Counted from the stretch's first letter, positions 1 through 6,839 are shown. The stretch: DNA of 15,451 nucleotides from Candidatus Omnitrophota bacterium (GCA_030691585.1 JAUYEC010000120.1:1-15451); one strand, 5' to 3'. The notes: generated by a model not told the origin, from the letters alone. Numbers and translations: made by a program.

Positions 1-2
1 AT

Positions 3-251
3 ATGAGAAAGATCAAGTTAACCAGGCAGGAACAGTGGATTGAGGATCATGCCGAAGAATTCGTTCCTGTGGGCAAGGAAGAATACGATATGATCATGCG
101 AGCGATCGAACACAGGAAAAAGAACGCGGTCCTTAATATTCGCGTCAATAAGTTTGACCTGGAGACCATCAAGCAAAAAGCGCGCAAAATGGGGCTAAAG
201 TATCAGACATTTATCTCTGAGATTCTCCACAAAGTCGCCCAAGGGGCGTAA
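3..251 (+). CDS. CopG/BrnA-type antitoxin of a type II toxin-antitoxin pair
   Basis: This 82-residue protein would bind DNA and neutralise a partner toxin. The C-terminal half (about residues 42-80) fits the ribbon-helix-helix pattern of CopG-type antitoxins: a short strand (LNIRVNKFDL), then helices ending in YQTFISEILHKV, a typical tail for this family. The N-terminal half is charged and would be the toxin-contacting part. The ATG lies 2 bases from the window edge, so the ribosome site and any longer start cannot be seen. In this family the toxin gene (often BrnT-like) usually sits directly upstream, here outside the window. The next gene, lnt, has its own promoter, so the two are probably separate units. 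Confidence 0.7.
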   Translation: MRKIKLTRQEQWIEDHAEEFVPVGKEEYDMIMRAIEHRKKNAVLNIRVNKFDLETIKQKARKMGLKYQTFISEILHKVAQGA

Positions 252-264
252 TTCTTATTTATCT

Positions 265-292
265 TTGTTTCGGGTGGTTGTAATGTTAAAAT
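265..292 (+). promoter_or_regulatory. Putative sigma70-type promoter of lnt, close to the start codon
   Basis: TTGTTT (265-270), a 16-bp spacer, then TAAAAT (287-292). Only 7 nt separate the -10 box from the ATG at 300, so the transcript would begin at or very near the start codon. No Shine-Dalgarno sequence is present. Confidence 0.5.
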
Positions 293-299
293 ATCAATA

Positions 300-1910
300 A
301 TGAAGACGACAATTGCGAAGATGAAAAAGGGTATATTTCAGGCGATAGTTTCGGGAGCGCTTTTGGCGTTGGCGTTTTCCAGTTTTAACCTCGGGTTCCT
401 GGCCTGGTTCGGGTTTGTGCCGGTGTTTTTGGCGCTTAAAGATACGTCCTTAAGGAAGGCGTTTTTTTTATTCCTGATCACGGGAATAGTTTTCTGGGCC
501 GGCACTATTTATTGGCTGGTGCACGTTACACTTATCGGCACAATCGTCCTGGTGGTCTATCTGGCGTCATATTTTGCGATCTTTGGCTTAATTATCCGTC
601 CCTGTACCAGGCAATCTAAGCTTTGGGCCTTGATATTTATTCCTTCGGCCTGGGTCCTGCTGGAATACCTCCGTACCGTTTTCCCCATCCTGGGTTTTTC
701 CTGGGCGCTTCTGGGCTACTCTCAATATCTTTATCTGCCTTTTATTCAGATCGCCGATATTACCGGCACCTGGGGCGTATCGTTTTTGCTCATGTTTGCT
801 AATGTAGCCATTGTCGAACTTATCTATGCCTTGCGGACAAAGCAGGCCCGGCGATTGGCACAAGCGTCTGTTTTATTGGTTTTGTTTTTGGTTTTAGTTT
901 TATCTTACGGTTTTTATAGAATTAACGAACGACGAACGACCCCTCGACTTCGCTCGGGGCAGGCGGACGACCCCTCGACTTCGCTCGGGGCAGGCGGACG
1001 ACGGATCAAAGTTTCCGTCATCCAAGGCAACATTCCCCAGGAATATAAATGGGTGCCCGATTATAATGAATTTATTATGAATCGCTACATCACCCTGACC
1101 GCGGCCGCAGCCGCAGACAAACCGGACCTGGTGATCTGGCCGGAGGCGGCATTTCCCGTGGTCCTGGAGGAGGAGCCGGGTTATCTTCAGAGAGTAAAAG
1201 ATATGGCGGCTGCGATCCGGGCGCCTATCCTTATCGGCACAATAACTACCAAAGACGGATTGTATTTTAACAGCGCGGTACTTGTTCAGCCTCAGGGGGA
1301 GTTGTCTAGATATAATAAGATCCACCGCGTGCCTTTTGGCGAATACATCCCGCTCAAGGATGTTTTACCGTTTTTGGAGACGATCGTGCCGATAGGAGAT
1401 ATCGCTAAAGGTAATGAATACAGTGTTTTTACCATCCATCCCGCCGGCAGCAGCGAGCCGCTAAATTTTTCCGCGCTGATCTGTTTTGAGGACGTGTTTG
1501 CCGGGTTATCGCGCAACTTCACGCGTAACGGAGCGGATTTCCTGGTTAATATCACCAACGACGCCTGGTACAAATATACTTCGGCGCCTTTTCAGCATCT
1601 TCAGGCCTCGGTACTGCGCGCGGTAGAAAACCGCCTGAATCTTGCGCGCAGCGCCAATACCGGCATTTCCTGTTTTATTGATCCAACGGGAAAGATTATT
1701 TCCGTGGTTAAGGATGATTCTGACAGGGAGATTTTTGTGCAGGGTTATAAAACTCAGGAGATATCTGTTACCAGGGCCGGGCCTTCTTTTTATTGCCGTT
1801 TCGGTGATTGGTTTATTTTGATATGCGCCTTGATTGCCCTATTTTTCCTGGTCAGGCCTTTGGTTGTTCTGCGTCATCCGGCGGCTCCATATGTACCACC
1901 ACGTCGGTGA
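300..1910 (+). CDS. lnt: Apolipoprotein N-acyltransferase
   Basis: Lnt transfers a third acyl chain from phospholipid to the N-terminal cysteine of lipoproteins at the outer face of the inner membrane. The 536 residues match the family: several membrane helices in residues 1-205, a nitrilase-like domain from about 236, and a final C-terminal helix. The expected catalytic triad is visible as E282 (WPEAA), K340 (YNKIHR) and C395 (ICFED). Residues 209-235 are an extra linker encoded by tandem palindromic repeats (see the repeat entries), placed between the membrane and nitrilase domains. The start is ATG 300; ATG 321 (MKKGIFQ) is a possible alternative. The last 59 bp overlap the end of the opposing cation transporter gene. 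Its presence implies a lipoprotein-bearing Gram-negative envelope, in keeping with the CsgG-like lipoprotein downstream. Confidence 0.95.
   Translation: MKTTIAKMKKGIFQAIVSGALLALAFSSFNLGFLAWFGFVPVFLALKDTSLRKAFFLFLITGIVFWAGTIYWLVHVTLIGTIVLVVYLASYFAIFGLIIRPCTRQSKLWALIFIPSAWVLLEYLRTVFPILGFSWALLGYSQYLYLPFIQIADITGTWGVSFLLMFANVAIVELIYALRTKQARRLAQASVLLVLFLVLVLSYGFYRINERRTTPRLRSGQADDPSTSLGAGGRRIKVSVIQGNIPQEYKWVPDYNEFIMNRYITLTAAAAADKPDLVIWPEAAFPVVLEEEPGYLQRVKDMAAAIRAPILIGTITTKDGLYFNSAVLVQPQGELSRYNKIHRVPFGEYIPLKDVLPFLETIVPIGDIAKGNEYSVFTIHPAGSSEPLNFSALICFEDVFAGLSRNFTRNGADFLVNITNDAWYKYTSAPFQHLQASVLRAVENRLNLARSANTGISCFIDPTGKIISVVKDDSDREIFVQGYKTQEISVTRAGPSFYCRFGDWFILICALIALFFLVRPLVVLRHPAAPYVPPRR
926..940 (+). 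repeat. 7-bp tandem repeat at the edge of the lnt insertion
   Basis: Two exact copies of CGAACGA (926-932 and 933-939) precede the 31-bp repeats inside lnt. The same 7-bp periodic ACGAAC/ACGGAA style recurs in the inverted repeat at 2808-2872, suggesting a common repeat family. Confidence 0.6.
936..1002 (+). repeat. 31-bp tandem repeat carrying a palindromic element inside lnt
   Basis: Two perfect 31-bp copies (936-966 and 967-997) plus a short partial third copy (998-1002). Each contains the imperfect palindrome CCCCTCGACTTCGCTCGGGG, with C4/G4 arms. Because 31 is not a multiple of three, the two copies are read in different frames (PRLRSGQAD, then PSTSLGAGG), and both are open. It is related to the element at 5675-5722. 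Confidence 0.85.
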
Positions 1911-2748
1911 CCTCCGGAATAGCAATCTTTATCGCTTCTTCAATCGCGTAACTTACCTTGTGGGCGTTGTCTATATGCATATCCGGGTGGACCTGCACGT
2001 GCAGGTCAATATAGATGTCGTCCGGCCTTCCGCGCGTGCGTATCTTATGGCAATTCTTAACGCCTTTTACCGTCAGCACGATATCAGTTATTTTTTTGTC
2101 GTCTAAGATCACCGCGGTGTCACAGAGCACGGCAGAGCTCTGTTTGACTATATCCCAGCCGGCATGGATGATGAACATAGCGATCAAAATCGTAGCTATA
2201 GGATCCAGTGCCGGGTACCCTAATTTAATCAGGACCAGCGTTATGATGACCGATACCGAGGTAAAGATATCCGCTTTTGTATGCATGGCATCTGAGATCA
2301 GGATATCGCTGCGCAGAGCCAGGCCTTTTTTGTGTTCGTAGCGCATCACCCAGAAATTTACCGCCAGGGTGATAAACATTACGATGAAGTTGATGGCGCT
2401 GATGTTGGGTACGACAGGTGTTATGAAGCGCTCTATGCCTTCTTTGGCCAGGTTAAAGGCGACGATAAAAAGAAATACCGCGATGGCAAGAGAGAAAAGC
2501 GTTTCGTATTTTTTGTGTCCGTAAGGATGGTCCCTGTCAGTGGGCTGGCAGGCAAAATGTATGCCGATAATACCGATGATGTTGGAGGCGCCGTCCGATA
2601 GAGAGTGGAAGCCGTCGGCAGTCATGCTCGAACAGCGGCTTAAAAGGCCGTAAACGATCTTTGCCGCGGCCACTGCCCAGTTCAAGACCAGGATGAAAAG
2701 CAGGATAGAGCGTATCTTGCCGTAATGTGCCCGGATATCTGTCTGCAT
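1852..2748 (-). CDS. Cation diffusion facilitator family metal transporter (zinc/iron type)
   Basis: CDF proteins export divalent metals (Zn, Fe, Co, Mn) from the cytoplasm by proton exchange, as dimers in the inner membrane. From ATG 2748 the protein has 298 residues, the usual size. Metal-site motifs are visible in helix 2 (D45, H48, D52 in ADGFHSLSD) and helix 5 (D153, H156, D160 in SDAMHTKAD). The conserved DRDHPYGHKKYE loop lies near residues 71-82. A cytoplasmic C-terminal domain follows, ending in a short His- and acid-containing tail. HxxxD in both helices suggests zinc rather than manganese, by family rule. The frame is open to a TTG at 2874, but that extension runs through a repeat and is probably not translated. 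The 3' end overlaps lnt by 59 bp. Confidence 0.92.
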   Translation of the reverse strand: MQTDIRAHYGKIRSILLFILVLNWAVAAAKIVYGLLSRCSSMTADGFHSLSDGASNIIGIIGIHFACQPTDRDHPYGHKKYETLFSLAIAVFLFIVAFNLAKEGIERFITPVVPNISAINFIVMFITLAVNFWVMRYEHKKGLALRSDILISDAMHTKADIFTSVSVIITLVLIKLGYPALDPIATILIAMFIIHAGWDIVKQSSAVLCDTAVILDDKKITDIVLTVKGVKNCHKIRTRGRPDDIYIDLHVQVHPDMHIDNAHKVSYAIEEAIKIAIPEVTDVVVHMEPPDDAEQPKA

Positions 2749-2755
2749 TGATATT

Positions 2756-2783
2756 ATTATATATAAAATGCGCGCAGTTGCAA
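2756..2783 (-). promoter_or_regulatory. Putative promoter of the CDF gene, 7 nt from the ATG
   Basis: Minus strand: TTGCAA (2783-2778), 16-bp spacer, TATAAT (2761-2756), then 7 nt to the ATG at 2748. There is no Shine-Dalgarno sequence. The near-consensus -10 box supports a leaderless transcript and the shorter start. Confidence 0.6.
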
Positions 2784-2807
2784 ATGGAATTAGTCGCTTT
2801 TTTCGTC

Positions 2808-2872
2808 GTTCGTAGTCCGTATACCGTATTCCGTTAACAGCATTTAACAAAGACGGAAGACGGAAGACGAAC
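2808..2872. repeat. Imperfect inverted repeat with 7-bp periodic arms
   Basis: The left arm (2808-2837) and right arm (2844-2872) are reverse complements at about 23 of 29 aligned positions, around a 6-base loop. Each arm is itself a 7-bp periodic array: AGACGGA, AGACGGA, AGACGAA on the right; CGGAATA, CGGTATA, CGGACTA, CGAACGA on the left when read on the minus strand. It sits in the divergent spacer between the CDF and PIG-L genes, upstream of both promoters. Confidence 0.7.
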
Positions 2873-2899
2873 AACCAACATTGAATTACGTAATTGCTT

Positions 2900-2928
2900 T
2901 TGTATTGACAATGCTTCTATGATAAAAT
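2900..2928 (+). promoter_or_regulatory. Putative promoter of the PIG-L gene, 8 nt from the ATG
   Basis: TTGTAT (2900-2905), 17-bp spacer, TAAAAT (2923-2928), then 8 nt to ATG 2937. A perfect TTGACA at 2905-2910 overlaps, but is badly spaced from any good -10 box. No Shine-Dalgarno sequence is present. Confidence 0.45.
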
Positions 2929-2936
2929 AAACCACT

Positions 2937-4376
2937 ATGCGTAAGAGCCTATTCCTGTTATTTCTACTCTTCGGCTTCTGGCTTGGTTATGCCGGCGCGG
3001 AAAACTTCCCCAACATCGAACGCTTTGATAAGGCCGACCGCGTCCTGGTTTTATCGCCTCATCCCGATGATGAAACCATTGCCTGCGCCGGGATCATCCA
3101 ACAGGCGAAGGCGCGGGGTGCTGATGTACGCGTGGCCTATCTGACTTACGGCGAGCATAATGAGTTGGCCTTCATTGTTTACAGGAAAATCCCGCCTATC
3201 ACAAGGTGGGATTTTGCCGCTATGGGCCAGGTGCGCCGTAACGAAGCCATAAAAGCGATGAAATACCTGGGGTTAGGTGAGGATAAGCTTATTTTTTTGG
3301 GCTATCCGGATTTCGGGACCTTTGATATATTCAGCCGGTATTGGCAGACCAAAAGTCCTTTTTGGAGTATCATGACGCGCATCTCGGCAGTGCCTTATAA
3401 GAACGCTCTTTCACCGGGTGCCCCGTATGTAGCAGAAAGTATCCTTAAGGACCTGAAAGACGTCCTCTTGAAGTTCAAGCCGAATAAGATCTTTGTATCG
3501 CATGCCGCCGACGTAAACGTCGACCATAAGGCGCTGTATCTATTTTTACAAGTGGCCCTGGCTGACTTGAAAAAAGAGCTGCCTAGCCCGCGCGTCTATC
3601 CTTATCTGGTGCATGCCTATGGCTGGCCGATGCCCAGGCATCTTCATCCGCTGTTGACAATGGAGCCGCCGCAGGATCTGATCGGAACGGATGTTGCCTG
3701 GTGGAAACACCGGCTCACTCCGCAACAATTGAAGAACAAGCACCGCGGTGTGCTTTTTTACCCCAGCCAGACCAATTCCAGCGCGTTTTATTTGCTTTCT
3801 TTTGTGCGCAAGAACGAACTGTTCGGGGATTTCACCGTAATTGACCTGGCACCGGAGCAAAAGAAACCCGTTGTAAACCCTGAGAAGACAAACAGGTTGT
3901 GGGATTTCGCCTGCATGGCAAGATCATTCCTTGGCCTCTCCGGCAAATGCCTGCCTCCTGTTCCGTCGAAGAACGCGGGGCTTCCAAGGGCAAGCGGGCC
4001 GGTCAAATTTTTTATTGAAGACGGAAATCTCAGGATCTGCGTTCAGAAAACCAAGACAACTGCCAAGAGCCGGGCAGCCTGCTGGATCTATCTTTTTGGT
4101 TATAGTTATAAGACGCCTTTTGAGCGTATGCCTAAACTTTATATCCTTACTCTCTACGATAAAATCAGGGCTTTTGACGGCCCAAGAATGGTGGAGATAC
4201 CCGGAGCGTCAATGGCCTGGTCCCTGCGCGAATTGAATTTGAAGGTCCCGCTTAAAGCGCTGGGTGAACCGGATTTTATCCTGGCCTCGGTCAAGGCATA
4301 TACCGGAGCCCTGCCGATATATACCAGCGGCTTCCGCAGGATAAATTTAACCGGGGTCGCGCAAGACAGGTTATAA
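2937..4376 (+). CDS. Secreted PIG-L/LmbE-family deacetylase
   Basis: PIG-L family enzymes are zinc-dependent amidases that deacetylate N-acetylglucosamine-type groups on lipids or small molecules. A signal peptide (about residues 1-21, LFLLFLLFGFWLGYAGA) sends this one across the inner membrane. The metal motif PHPDDE lies at 41-46 (ligands H42, D45; D44 a likely general base). The third ligand is probably H197 in the segment HAADVNVDHKAL (189-200). The catalytic domain covers about residues 34-260. The remaining 220 residues, including a Cys-rich stretch near 325-340, are unfamiliar to me and may form a beta-rich accessory domain. The gene is followed 53 bp later by a lipid A-type acyltransferase, which hints at envelope glycolipid work. 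The substrate is unknown. Confidence 0.85.
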   Translation: MRKSLFLLFLLFGFWLGYAGAENFPNIERFDKADRVLVLSPHPDDETIACAGIIQQAKARGADVRVAYLTYGEHNELAFIVYRKIPPITRWDFAAMGQVRRNEAIKAMKYLGLGEDKLIFLGYPDFGTFDIFSRYWQTKSPFWSIMTRISAVPYKNALSPGAPYVAESILKDLKDVLLKFKPNKIFVSHAADVNVDHKALYLFLQVALADLKKELPSPRVYPYLVHAYGWPMPRHLHPLLTMEPPQDLIGTDVAWWKHRLTPQQLKNKHRGVLFYPSQTNSSAFYLLSFVRKNELFGDFTVIDLAPEQKKPVVNPEKTNRLWDFACMARSFLGLSGKCLPPVPSKNAGLPRASGPVKFFIEDGNLRICVQKTKTTAKSRAACWIYLFGYSYKTPFERMPKLYILTLYDKIRAFDGPRMVEIPGASMAWSLRELNLKVPLKALGEPDFILASVKAYTGALPIYTSGFRRINLTGVAQDRL

Positions 4377-4382
4377 ATTCAC

Positions 4383-4410
4383 TTGTAATTCGCGGGTTAT
4401 TTGTTATAAT
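4383..4410 (+). promoter_or_regulatory. Putative promoter of the LpxL-like acyltransferase gene
   Basis: TTGTAA (4383-4388), 16-bp spacer, TATAAT (4405-4410), 19 nt before ATG 4430. The predicted leader is about 12 nt, with no convincing Shine-Dalgarno sequence. Confidence 0.55.
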
Positions 4411-4429
4411 TAAATGGATTTAGACAACG

Positions 4430-5341
4430 ATGGATTTTAAGAAGATAAATAAAAGTCTGGGCAGGTTTGCTGCCCGCTTGGGGTTATACTGGTGTTCTTT
4501 GATAATCAAGATAATACCTTGGCGTTTTATGTACGGTTTTGCCGATGGGTTAGGCAGTATAGGCTATCGTTTTGTCACCAAACAGAAAAAGATAGCCATA
4601 GAGAGCCTGGGTATTGCTTTTAGCAAGGAAAAATCCCGGCCGGAATTGGAAAAGATAGCCAGGGATTGTTTTGTTTTTATGGCTAAGTCGGCGATCGAAC
4701 TTCTCTTCCTGATGGACCGGCCGCAGCTTCTTAAGAAACGCGTGGAGATCGTTAACAAAGGCAATCTTGATCGCGCCCTGGATAAGGGTAATGGAGTGAT
4801 TTTAGTCAGCGCGCATTTTGGCAATTTCCCGCTTCTCATGTCCAAGCTCAGTCTAGAAGGTTATAAGGTCGCAGGTATTATGCGGCCGATGAGAGATGTT
4901 CATGTAGAAAAGTTTTTTATGGATAAGCGCCGGGCGCTGAACATCAAGACGATTTACAGCCAGCCGCGCAATACCTGCGTGCACTCTACGATAGATGCGC
5001 TGCGCGCCAACGAAGTAGTCTTTATTCCTATTGATCAAAATTTTGGCACCGGTGGCGTATTCGTGGATTTCTTCGGCCAAAAGGCGGCCACTGCGACCGG
5101 CCCCGTGGTCCTGGCCCAGCGTACCAAGGCCGCTCTTGTGCCGTGTTTTATTATCCGCCAGCCCGACGACAGGCACCGGATCGTTTTTGAACCGGCGATA
5201 GAGTTGGAAGCAGGGGAGGACGGGCGCGAAACAATCATTAAGAATATCCAAAGGTTGACCGGTATCATAGAGTCCTATATTCGGCTGTATCCGGCGGAAT
5301 GGGGTTGGATGCATCGCCGCTGGAAAACAAAAGTTAATTGA
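4430..5341 (+). CDS. LpxL/HtrB-type lysophospholipid (lipid A) acyltransferase family protein
   Basis: This family adds a secondary acyl chain to lipid A precursors or related lipids at the inner membrane. The 303 residues match the family length. An N-terminal membrane anchor lies near residues 18-45. The acyltransferase core holds the block beginning at H129 (SAHFGNF) and the second conserved block IDQNFGTGGVFVDFFGQKA followed by TGPVVLAQ. Oddly, the acidic residue normally five positions after the catalytic histidine (HX4D/E) is P134 here. The protein may therefore be an inactive paralogue, use another base, or belong to a divergent subfamily. It follows the PIG-L gene but has its own promoter. 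Lauroyl or myristoyl specificity cannot be read from sequence. Confidence 0.85.
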   Translation: MDFKKINKSLGRFAARLGLYWCSLIIKIIPWRFMYGFADGLGSIGYRFVTKQKKIAIESLGIAFSKEKSRPELEKIARDCFVFMAKSAIELLFLMDRPQLLKKRVEIVNKGNLDRALDKGNGVILVSAHFGNFPLLMSKLSLEGYKVAGIMRPMRDVHVEKFFMDKRRALNIKTIYSQPRNTCVHSTIDALRANEVVFIPIDQNFGTGGVFVDFFGQKAATATGPVVLAQRTKAALVPCFIIRQPDDRHRIVFEPAIELEAGEDGRETIIKNIQRLTGIIESYIRLYPAEWGWMHRRWKTKVN

Positions 5342-5362
5342 AATACCCGGCGCTAAATGTAC

Positions 5363-5425
5363 CTGGCGCATAAGGATGCGCCAGTATGCGCTTGTGCGCA
5401 ATTGGCCGGTGTACCCTTGTGGGTA
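5363..5425 (+). promoter_or_regulatory. Three consecutive hairpins in a leader ahead of a strong ribosome site
   Basis: Hairpin 1 is a perfect 9-bp stem, 5363-5371 with 5376-5384, loop AAGG. Hairpin 2 is TGCGC/GCGCA (5387-5400), loop TTGT. Hairpin 3 is TACCC/GGGTA (5412-5425), also loop TTGT, and it abuts the AGGAGG site (5426-5431). Hairpin 1 has no U tract, so it is not a classical terminator. The group may stabilise mRNA or modulate translation. Confidence 0.55.
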
Positions 5426-5438
5426 AGGAGGTGTAGAG

Positions 5439-5639
5439 ATGGCAGAGGAAATAAAGCAGGCGGAAAAAAAGAATATCATGCCGACCATTTTAAAGGTGAT
5501 TTTGGGGATCGCGTTTTTACTGCTCGGCGCTCTGGCAATAAAAGCATGGTGGTTGGATCTGGTATCGTTGATAAAAGGCTGCATTGGGTTATTCCTGATT
5601 TTGGCCGGTGTGATCACGTTAGCCATAGCCAAGGAATAA
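5439..5639 (+). CDS. Small two-helix membrane protein, function unknown
   Basis: The protein has 66 residues. A charged N-terminus (about 1-12) is followed by two predicted membrane helices, about residues 15-35 and 43-63, joined by a short WW-containing segment. The start is firm: AGGAGG lies 7 bases before the ATG. I do not recognise a named family. The 5' leader folds into three hairpins, and a large hairpin/repeat follows the gene, so it may be transcribed as its own short unit or with bioY. Confidence 0.75.
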   Translation: MAEEIKQAEKKNIMPTILKVILGIAFLLLGALAIKAWWLDLVSLIKGCIGLFLILAGVITLAIAKE

Positions 5640-5665
5640 GTATCTGTAGGTTAACAATCAATAAA

Positions 5666-5730
5666 CGCAGGTTTACCCTGAGCGAGCCCTGTTTAATTTG
5701 GAAGTGAGGCGAGTCGAAGGGTAACCTGCG
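5666..5730 (+). repeat. Large hairpin made of a split palindromic repeat, possible terminator
   Basis: CGCAGGTTTACCCT (5666-5679) pairs with AGGGTAACCTGCG (5718-5730) with one bulged T, and is followed by CTTTTT (5731-5736). Between the arms lies CCCTGAGCGAG...TCGAAGGG, the same palindrome type as in lnt but with about 27 extra bases and a duplicated GCGAG. The U tract makes it a plausible terminator between the small membrane gene and bioY. Confidence 0.65.
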
Positions 5731-5750
5731 CTTTTTAAGAAAGGTGGACA

Positions 5751-6317
5751 ATGGAAGCGATCTTAACAAGAGAGGTCATCTCCAGTAAGACGTTGTGCCG
5801 GGTTTTCGGTGTTTCTGTATTTATAATTATGACGGCACTCGGAGCTTTTGTGCGCATCCCTCTGCCTTTTACTCCGGTACCGCTTACTCTCCAGACTTTT
5901 TTTGTCCTGCTCTCGGGCGCCGCCTTAGGTGGAGGCCTCGGCGCTTCCAGCCAGATGGGGTACATATTTTTAGGATTAGCCGGAATCCCTATATTCAGCG
6001 GTGCCGGCTCCGGCCTGTTTTACGCCTTGGGCCCCACCGGCGGATATCTTGTTGGTTTTGTTTTAGCCAGCTACCTGGTGGGCAGTTATATTAAGCGCGC
6101 GGGGGATAGTTTTTTCGGAGTATTTCTGGCGGTATTTCTTGCGGACCTGGCTCTGTTGGTCTGCGGCGTTATCTGGCTTAAATTTGTTTTGGGGCAAAGT
6201 CTTGCCAGGCTGTTGTTCATCGGTTTTCTGCCTTTTATACCGGGAGATCTCCTCAAGGCGTACGCTGTGACCTTGATATACTTTAAGCTGAAACCGCGTT
6301 TAAAGAGCGCATTTTAA
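5751..6317 (+). CDS. bioY: BioY, substrate-binding (S) component of an ECF biotin transporter
   Basis: BioY is a membrane protein that binds biotin with high affinity and works with a shared energising module (EcfA/A'/T), or slowly alone in some species. The 188 residues carry five to six hydrophobic helices. Family signatures are RIPLPFTPVPLTLQTFFVLLSG at about 35-56 and GGGLGASSQMGYIFLGLAGIPIF, plus GPTGGYLVGF near 94-103. AAAGGTGG precedes the ATG by 6 bases. No energising-module genes and no biotin synthesis genes lie in the window, so the module must be encoded elsewhere or be absent. No BirA or BioR operator was recognised. Confidence 0.93.
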   Translation: MEAILTREVISSKTLCRVFGVSVFIIMTALGAFVRIPLPFTPVPLTLQTFFVLLSGAALGGGLGASSQMGYIFLGLAGIPIFSGAGSGLFYALGPTGGYLVGFVLASYLVGSYIKRAGDSFFGVFLAVFLADLALLVCGVIWLKFVLGQSLARLLFIGFLPFIPGDLLKAYAVTLIYFKLKPRLKSAF

Positions 6318-6374
6318 TAGCATGACAGATCTTTCGACCCTTTTTCTGTGTTAAAAAAATTAGGGAGGTGGCCG

Positions 6375-6812
6375 ATGAGCAATAAATTGAATTTAGCGGT
6401 ATTAATAACGGCCTTTTTTTCCTTTACGGCCTGTTTGCCGGCGCAGGCCCTGGCACAGCAATGGCAGGAGGAAATCCTCCGGCAGGAGCTAATGCAACCG
6501 CCCGCCCCTCAGGATGAATCCGAGATGCAATGGGTCTGGGGAGAAGTGGTCAGCGTGGATCCCACCAACAAGGCCATTGTGGTCAAGTGCCTTGATTATG
6601 AAACAGACCAGGAAAGAGAAATGACCGTCAATGTCGATGACAAGACGGTATACGATAACGTCAAATCCCTGGATGAGATAAAACCAAACGATACCCTGAG
6701 TATTGATTACATAATATCCGCGGATAACCGTAATATCGCCAGGAACTTGAGTAAAGAGGCCGCGGAAGTCATCGGAGAATCCGAGGCCCCAGCCATTCCT
6801 TCGGAGCCGTGA
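6375..6812 (+). CDS. Secreted protein with a small beta-rich domain, function unknown
   Basis: The protein has 145 residues from ATG 6375, chosen because GGGAGG (6363-6368) lies 6 bases upstream; a longer GTG frame from 6348 would place that site inside the gene. An export signal covers about residues 1-28. It may be cut by signal peptidase I after LAQ, or be lipidated at the cysteine of FTAC (a weak lipobox). The segment from WVWGEVVSVDP through VDDKTVYDNVKSLDEI and IDYII has the alternating strands of small OB-like or DUF5666-like domains, but I cannot name the family securely. It is 57 bp after bioY and is closed by a strong terminator. Confidence 0.75.
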   Translation: MSNKLNLAVLITAFFSFTACLPAQALAQQWQEEILRQELMQPPAPQDESEMQWVWGEVVSVDPTNKAIVVKCLDYETDQEREMTVNVDDKTVYDNVKSLDEIKPNDTLSIDYIISADNRNIARNLSKEAAEVIGESEAPAIPSEP

Positions 6813-6839
6813 TCGTTTTGAAATTAAATCATCCATAAT

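Noticed and set aside
936..1002. Possible CRISPR-like repeats
   Set aside because: Only two direct copies with no spacers between them, inside a coding region.
900..1325. Minus-strand open frame of 141 codons across the lnt repeats
   Set aside because: It runs antisense to the catalytic part of lnt and is typical of spurious translations of this palindromic repeat.
2749..2874. N-terminal extension of the CDF protein from a TTG start
   Set aside because: It runs through the 7-bp periodic inverted repeat, has no family match, and a good promoter lies between it and ATG 2748.
2905..2910. Perfect TTGACA as the -35 box for the PIG-L gene
   Set aside because: The nearest good -10 boxes are only 7-12 bp away, and 17 bp gives the poor TAAACC whose transcript would start inside the gene.
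4414..4440. Eight-codon upstream frame overlapping the acyltransferase start
   Set aside because: Its ATG lies only 4 nt past the -10 box, probably before the transcript start, and it has no ribosome site.
4853..5632. A 259-codon open frame on the minus strand, antisense to the acyltransferase and small membrane gene
   Set aside because: It shadows well-supported genes, shows no recognisable domain and crosses the hairpin leader; its length follows from the base composition of the opposite strand.
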